Part shown: positions 5,500 through 7,547 of the stretch, in pieces
Numbering within the stretch: the stretch's first letter is position 1
Layout: every line of letters starts with the position of its first letter
DNA from: DASPXK01 sp035637315
Lineage (GTDB): Bacteria > Chloroflexota > UBA6077 > JACCZL01
Assembly: GCA_035637315.1 (NCBI GenBank)
Contig: DASPXK010000152.1
Coordinates: forward strand, 1-7,547
Direction: 5' to 3'
Length of the DNA stretch: 7,547 bases
Notes under the pieces: generated by a model
Database searches by the model: none
Seen by the model: the letters and a program-made list of their open reading frames with translations, nothing else
What the model was told of the DNA's origin: nothing
Position numbers and translations under genes: made by a program

Positions 5500-5505
5500 A
5501 TTATA
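5500..5505 (-). promoter_or_regulatory. Minus-strand -10 box for the small membrane protein gene
   Basis: A perfect TATAAT reads on the minus strand (5505 to 5500). No good -35 box is found 16-18 bp upstream; the best stretch there is GCGGTC. The predicted start near 5493 gives a leader of about 107 nt that includes the heptamer repeat. Confidence 0.4.
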
Positions 5506-5529
5506 GCGGACCCTTTCCCGCGGACCGCG

Positions 5530-5559
5530 TTGACGTCCGGCTACCGCCGACGCGATCAT
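5530..5559 (+). promoter_or_regulatory. Possible promoter for the E1 alpha/E1 beta operon
   Basis: TTGACG (5530-5535) and GATCAT (5554-5559) are 18 bp apart, matching consensus at 5 and 4 of 6 positions. The predicted start near 5566 leaves about 60 nt before the E1 alpha start. It is back-to-back with the minus-strand -10 box at 5500. Confidence 0.35.
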
Positions 5560-5579
5560 CATCCGAGACCGCCAGATGT

Positions 5580-5597
5580 GGCACGGTAGGCCGTGCC
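5580..5597. promoter_or_regulatory. Perfect 7-bp inverted repeat upstream of E1 alpha
   Basis: GGCACGG (5580-5586) and CCGTGCC (5591-5597) are separated by TAGG. In the predicted transcript this hairpin lies just upstream of the AAGGA at 5611. It could be an operator, an mRNA hairpin or the core of a REP-like repeat. If translation began at the ATG at 5576 it would be coding. Confidence 0.45.
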
Positions 5598-5629
5598 CTG
5601 GCCGAAGCCCAAGGATGACACACAGACCC

Positions 5630-6568
5630 ATGGCCGTCGACTCCGAGCCCTGGCTCGAAGTGTACCGTTGGATGCTGTGGAGTCGGCTGTTCGAGGCCGA
5701 ATGTGGTCGCCGAAACCCGCGCTGGTTTCCAGCCGAGGGCGAGGAGGCGACGATCGTCGGGAGTTTCTTCGACCTGCGTCTGGACGACGTCGCGGCGCCG
5801 CACTATCGTGGGCCCTTCGTGGTGTACGCGATGCGTGGGGCAGAGCCGTGGCGACTTGCCGCACAGGTCCTGGGCAAGGCGGCCGGATACTCGAAGGGGC
5901 GCTCGGTGCCCTTCAACGGCCCTCTCGGGACGGGGATCGTGCCCTGGGTAGCTGGCGATCTCGGGACGACATTGGGAGTTGCGACTGGAGCCGGGCTAGC
6001 TTTTGAGTACGACGGGTCTGACCGAGTCTGCGTGGTCTCCTTCGGAGATGGCACTGCCAACCGCGGCGACTTCCACGAAACCATCAACCTCGCGGCCTGC
6101 TGGAGCCTGCCGGTCATCTATGTCTGCCAGCACAACGGCTGGGCGATCTCCGAACCGGCCGACAGCTACCTGAAGGCGACGGTCTCAGCACGCGCCGCCG
6201 GCTACGGCATACCGGGCGAGTCGGTCGACGGCAACGACGTGCTGGCCGTCCGCGCAGCAGTCGGGCAGGCGGTGGCTCGAGCGCGGAACGGGGGTGGTCC
6301 GTCGCTCGTCGAGGCATGCACGTATCGGCTGCAGGGCCATTGGGCGGCGGACCGGGCGTCTTACCGTGTGGCCGAGGCGGTGGAGGCCTGGCGTGAGCGC
6401 GACCCGCTGCCGCGCCTCAAGCGAGTACTCGATGAGCGAGGCCTGGCCGATGCGTCGGCGCTCGAGCGAATCGAGAGCGAGCTGGGCGCGGAAGTGGCCG
6501 AGGCGTTCGCGCGGGCTGAGGCGAGCCCGGATCCCGGCCCGGCCGACCTCGGCCTGGCCTCGACGTGA
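5630..6568 (+). CDS. 2-oxoacid dehydrogenase E1 component, alpha subunit
   Basis: Alpha subunit of the thiamine-diphosphate-dependent decarboxylase (E1) of a pyruvate, branched-chain 2-oxoacid or acetoin dehydrogenase complex; cytoplasmic, works with the beta subunit encoded next. About 312 aa, slightly short for the family. Visible motifs are the N-terminal YRWMLWSRLFEAE and AEGEEATIVG segments, and the diphosphate and Mg2+-binding GDG at 139-141 (FGDGTANRGDFHETINLA). The motif ends at His168-Asn169 (CQHNGWAIS), where many homologues have NN. GYGIPGESVDGNDV (191-204) and the loop LQGHWAADRASYR (234-246) follow. The NGWAIS and VDGNDV segments look most like branched-chain and acetoin types, but substrate cannot be fixed. 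Start: ATG 5630 follows AAGGA (5611-5615) at 14 nt; ATG 5615 overlaps that AAGGA and ATG 5576 precedes the hairpin, so both are less likely but possible. The stop overlaps the next gene's GTG. Confidence 0.93.
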   Translation: MAVDSEPWLEVYRWMLWSRLFEAECGRRNPRWFPAEGEEATIVGSFFDLRLDDVAAPHYRGPFVVYAMRGAEPWRLAAQVLGKAAGYSKGRSVPFNGPLGTGIVPWVAGDLGTTLGVATGAGLAFEYDGSDRVCVVSFGDGTANRGDFHETINLAACWSLPVIYVCQHNGWAISEPADSYLKATVSARAAGYGIPGESVDGNDVLAVRAAVGQAVARARNGGGPSLVEACTYRLQGHWAADRASYRVAEAVEAWRERDPLPRLKRVLDERGLADASALERIESELGAEVAEAFARAEASPDPGPADLGLAST

Positions 6569-7547
6569 GCCGGCTAACGTTCGCCGAGGCCATCGTCGGG
6601 GCCATCGCCTACGAGATGCGGCGCGATCCGGACGTGTTCTTGATCGGCCAGGACATCGGGCCGTTCGGCGGGGCGATGCAGGGCACCCGCGGGCTCTACG
6701 AGGAGTTCGGAGCACGCCGCGTGCGCGACGCCCCGATCTCAGAATCGGCCATGGTGGGGGCGGCGATCGGGGCGGCGCTCCAGGGCAAGCGCCCGATTGT
6801 GGAGGTGGCGTTTGGCGAGTTCCTGCCCTGCGCCATGAGCCAGATCGTGCTTCAGGCAGCCAACCTGCGCTACATGACCGCGGACGAGGCACGCGTGCCG
6901 GTCACCATTCGGACCCGAGTCGGGGATGGCCCGTATCGCGGCCATCCTCAGAGCTACGAGGCCTGGTTCACACACGTCCCGGGCCTGAAGGTTGTCATGC
7001 CGGCGTCTCCAGCCGACGCCTGGGGAGTGATGGCAGCCGCCATCCGCGACGACGAGCCGGTCCTGGTCTTCGAGCAGATGTACCTGTATCATGCCATGCG
7101 CGACGAGGTGCCCGACGGGGACCATCTGGTCCCGATCGGCCCGGCCCGAGTGGCGCGGCCTGGCCGCGACGTCACGGTCGTAGCCACGGCATGGATGGTC
7201 CACCGAGCCATCGAGGCCGCCGCAGCGCTGGCGAAAGAGGGCGTCGAGGTGGAGGTGATCGACCTGCGCACCCTGGCACCCTGGGACCAGGAGATGGTCC
7301 TGGCCTCGGTCCGTAAGACGGGCCGGCTAGTAGTTGCGCACGAGGCCTGGAAGGTGGGCGGGGTGGGAGCGGAGGTGGCCGCGACGGTGGCTGAGCGGTC
7401 CTTCGACGCCTTGCGAGCCCCGATCGCGCGGGTCGGCGCGCCCCCAGTGCCGGTCCCGTCTGCGACCGCGCTGCGCAACCTCACGATCCCGTCGGCAAAG
7501 GACATTCGCCGGGCTATCTTGAGGGTGGTGCGCGGCGATCCCTCACC
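6565..7547 (+). CDS. 2-oxoacid dehydrogenase E1 component, beta subunit (3' end cut off)
   Basis: Beta subunit of the same E1 enzyme. Open from GTG 6565 (overlapping the alpha stop as GTGA) through 327 codons to the window edge with no stop. Family members are about 325-340 aa, so only a few residues are probably missing. The start SRLTFAEAIVGAIAYEMRRDPDVFLIGQDIG matches the family, with Gln in the usual GEDVG motif. The cofactor-activating glutamate is expected at Glu60 in DAPISESAMVG. FGEFLPCAMSQIVLQAANLRYMT and the loop RGHPQSYEAWFTHVPGLKVVMPASPADA (125 onward, with His127) are clear, as are FEQMYLY and the C-terminal transketolase domain (DVTVVATAWMVHRAIEAA, VEVIDLRTLAPWD, VAHEAWKVGG). 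E2 and E3 genes are expected to the right. The GTGA overlap implies coupled synthesis with the alpha subunit. Confidence 0.93.
   Translation, partial: MSRLTFAEAIVGAIAYEMRRDPDVFLIGQDIGPFGGAMQGTRGLYEEFGARRVRDAPISESAMVGAAIGAALQGKRPIVEVAFGEFLPCAMSQIVLQAANLRYMTADEARVPVTIRTRVGDGPYRGHPQSYEAWFTHVPGLKVVMPASPADAWGVMAAAIRDDEPVLVFEQMYLYHAMRDEVPDGDHLVPIGPARVARPGRDVTVVATAWMVHRAIEAAAALAKEGVEVEVIDLRTLAPWDQEMVLASVRKTGRLVVAHEAWKVGGVGAEVAATVAERSFDALRAPIARVGAPPVPVPSATALRNLTIPSAKDIRRAILRVVRGDPS

Noticed and set aside
5185..5803. Minus-strand open frames (148 and 100 aa) across the divergent region and the E1 alpha start
   Set aside because: They read through the heptamer repeat or the E1 alpha gene, are Arg/Pro-rich and show no motif.
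6185..6892. Minus-strand open frame (235 aa) under E1 alpha and E1 beta
   Set aside because: Arg/Pro/Ser-rich shadow of two strongly conserved genes; no domain visible.
6294..7316. Plus-strand open frame (340 aa) over E1 alpha and E1 beta
   Set aside because: An Arg-rich shadow. The true E1 beta gene runs in another frame, from 6565 to the window end without a stop.
1..7547. CRISPR arrays, insertion sequences, integrase sites, tRNA or rRNA genes
   Set aside because: No regularly spaced repeats with unique spacers, no transposase-like frames with terminal repeats, and no recognisable tRNA or rRNA sequence on either strand.

Overview
The window is GC-rich DNA (about two thirds G+C by eye) with tightly packed genes, frequent GTG starts (at least five of the seven gene starts I place or weigh use or could use GTG) and sigma-70-like promoter boxes. 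Gene content is free-living bacterial: a carbohydrate ABC transporter, an LysM/NlpC wall hydrolase, an S2P-type protease and a 2-oxoacid dehydrogenase E1. The overall look, together with heptanucleotide intergenic repeats and a small basic protein ending in a membrane helix after a DLRRI motif, reminds me of Chloroflexota (Thermomicrobia-like). That placement is an impression, not a demonstration. No mobile element, CRISPR array, tRNA or rRNA was seen.

Layout. (1) 1-1240, plus strand: the 3' end of one sugar ABC permease and a complete second permease, joined by an ATGA overlap. (2) 1281-1763, minus strand: a four-helix membrane protein of unknown function, convergent with the permeases. (3) 1764-2220: the most information-rich noncoding stretch. 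It has two back-to-back promoters flanking a perfect 12-bp palindrome, an 11-bp direct repeat over the start of the minus-strand gene, and a roughly 300-nt GC-rich leader. The leader opens with a 16-bp stem-loop at the predicted transcription start and carries a duplicated hairpin motif just before the ribosome binding site of the next gene. (4) 2221-3822, plus: a secreted or membrane-anchored peptidoglycan hydrolase with four LysM domains and a C-terminal NlpC/P60 domain. (5) 3824-5386, minus: a site-2 protease with CBS domains, preceded by a small tail-anchored-type protein; the protease gene converges on the hydrolase gene with one base between stop codons. (6) 5387-5629: a divergent control region with a four-copy heptamer repeat, a perfect TATAAT on the minus strand, a plausible plus-strand promoter and REP-like palindromes. 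(7) 5630-7547, plus: E1 alpha and E1 beta of a thiamine-diphosphate 2-oxoacid dehydrogenase, joined by a GTGA overlap. E1 beta runs off the window end with no stop codon.

How the parts work together. The permeases form the membrane channel of one importer. The E1 subunits form one decarboxylase whose E2 and E3 partners should lie to the right. The hydrolase, the protease and the two small membrane proteins are all envelope functions, but nothing ties them into one pathway. The best candidate for something undescribed is the regulatory and leader region 1759-2220 in front of the wall hydrolase. It resembles no riboswitch I can recognise.
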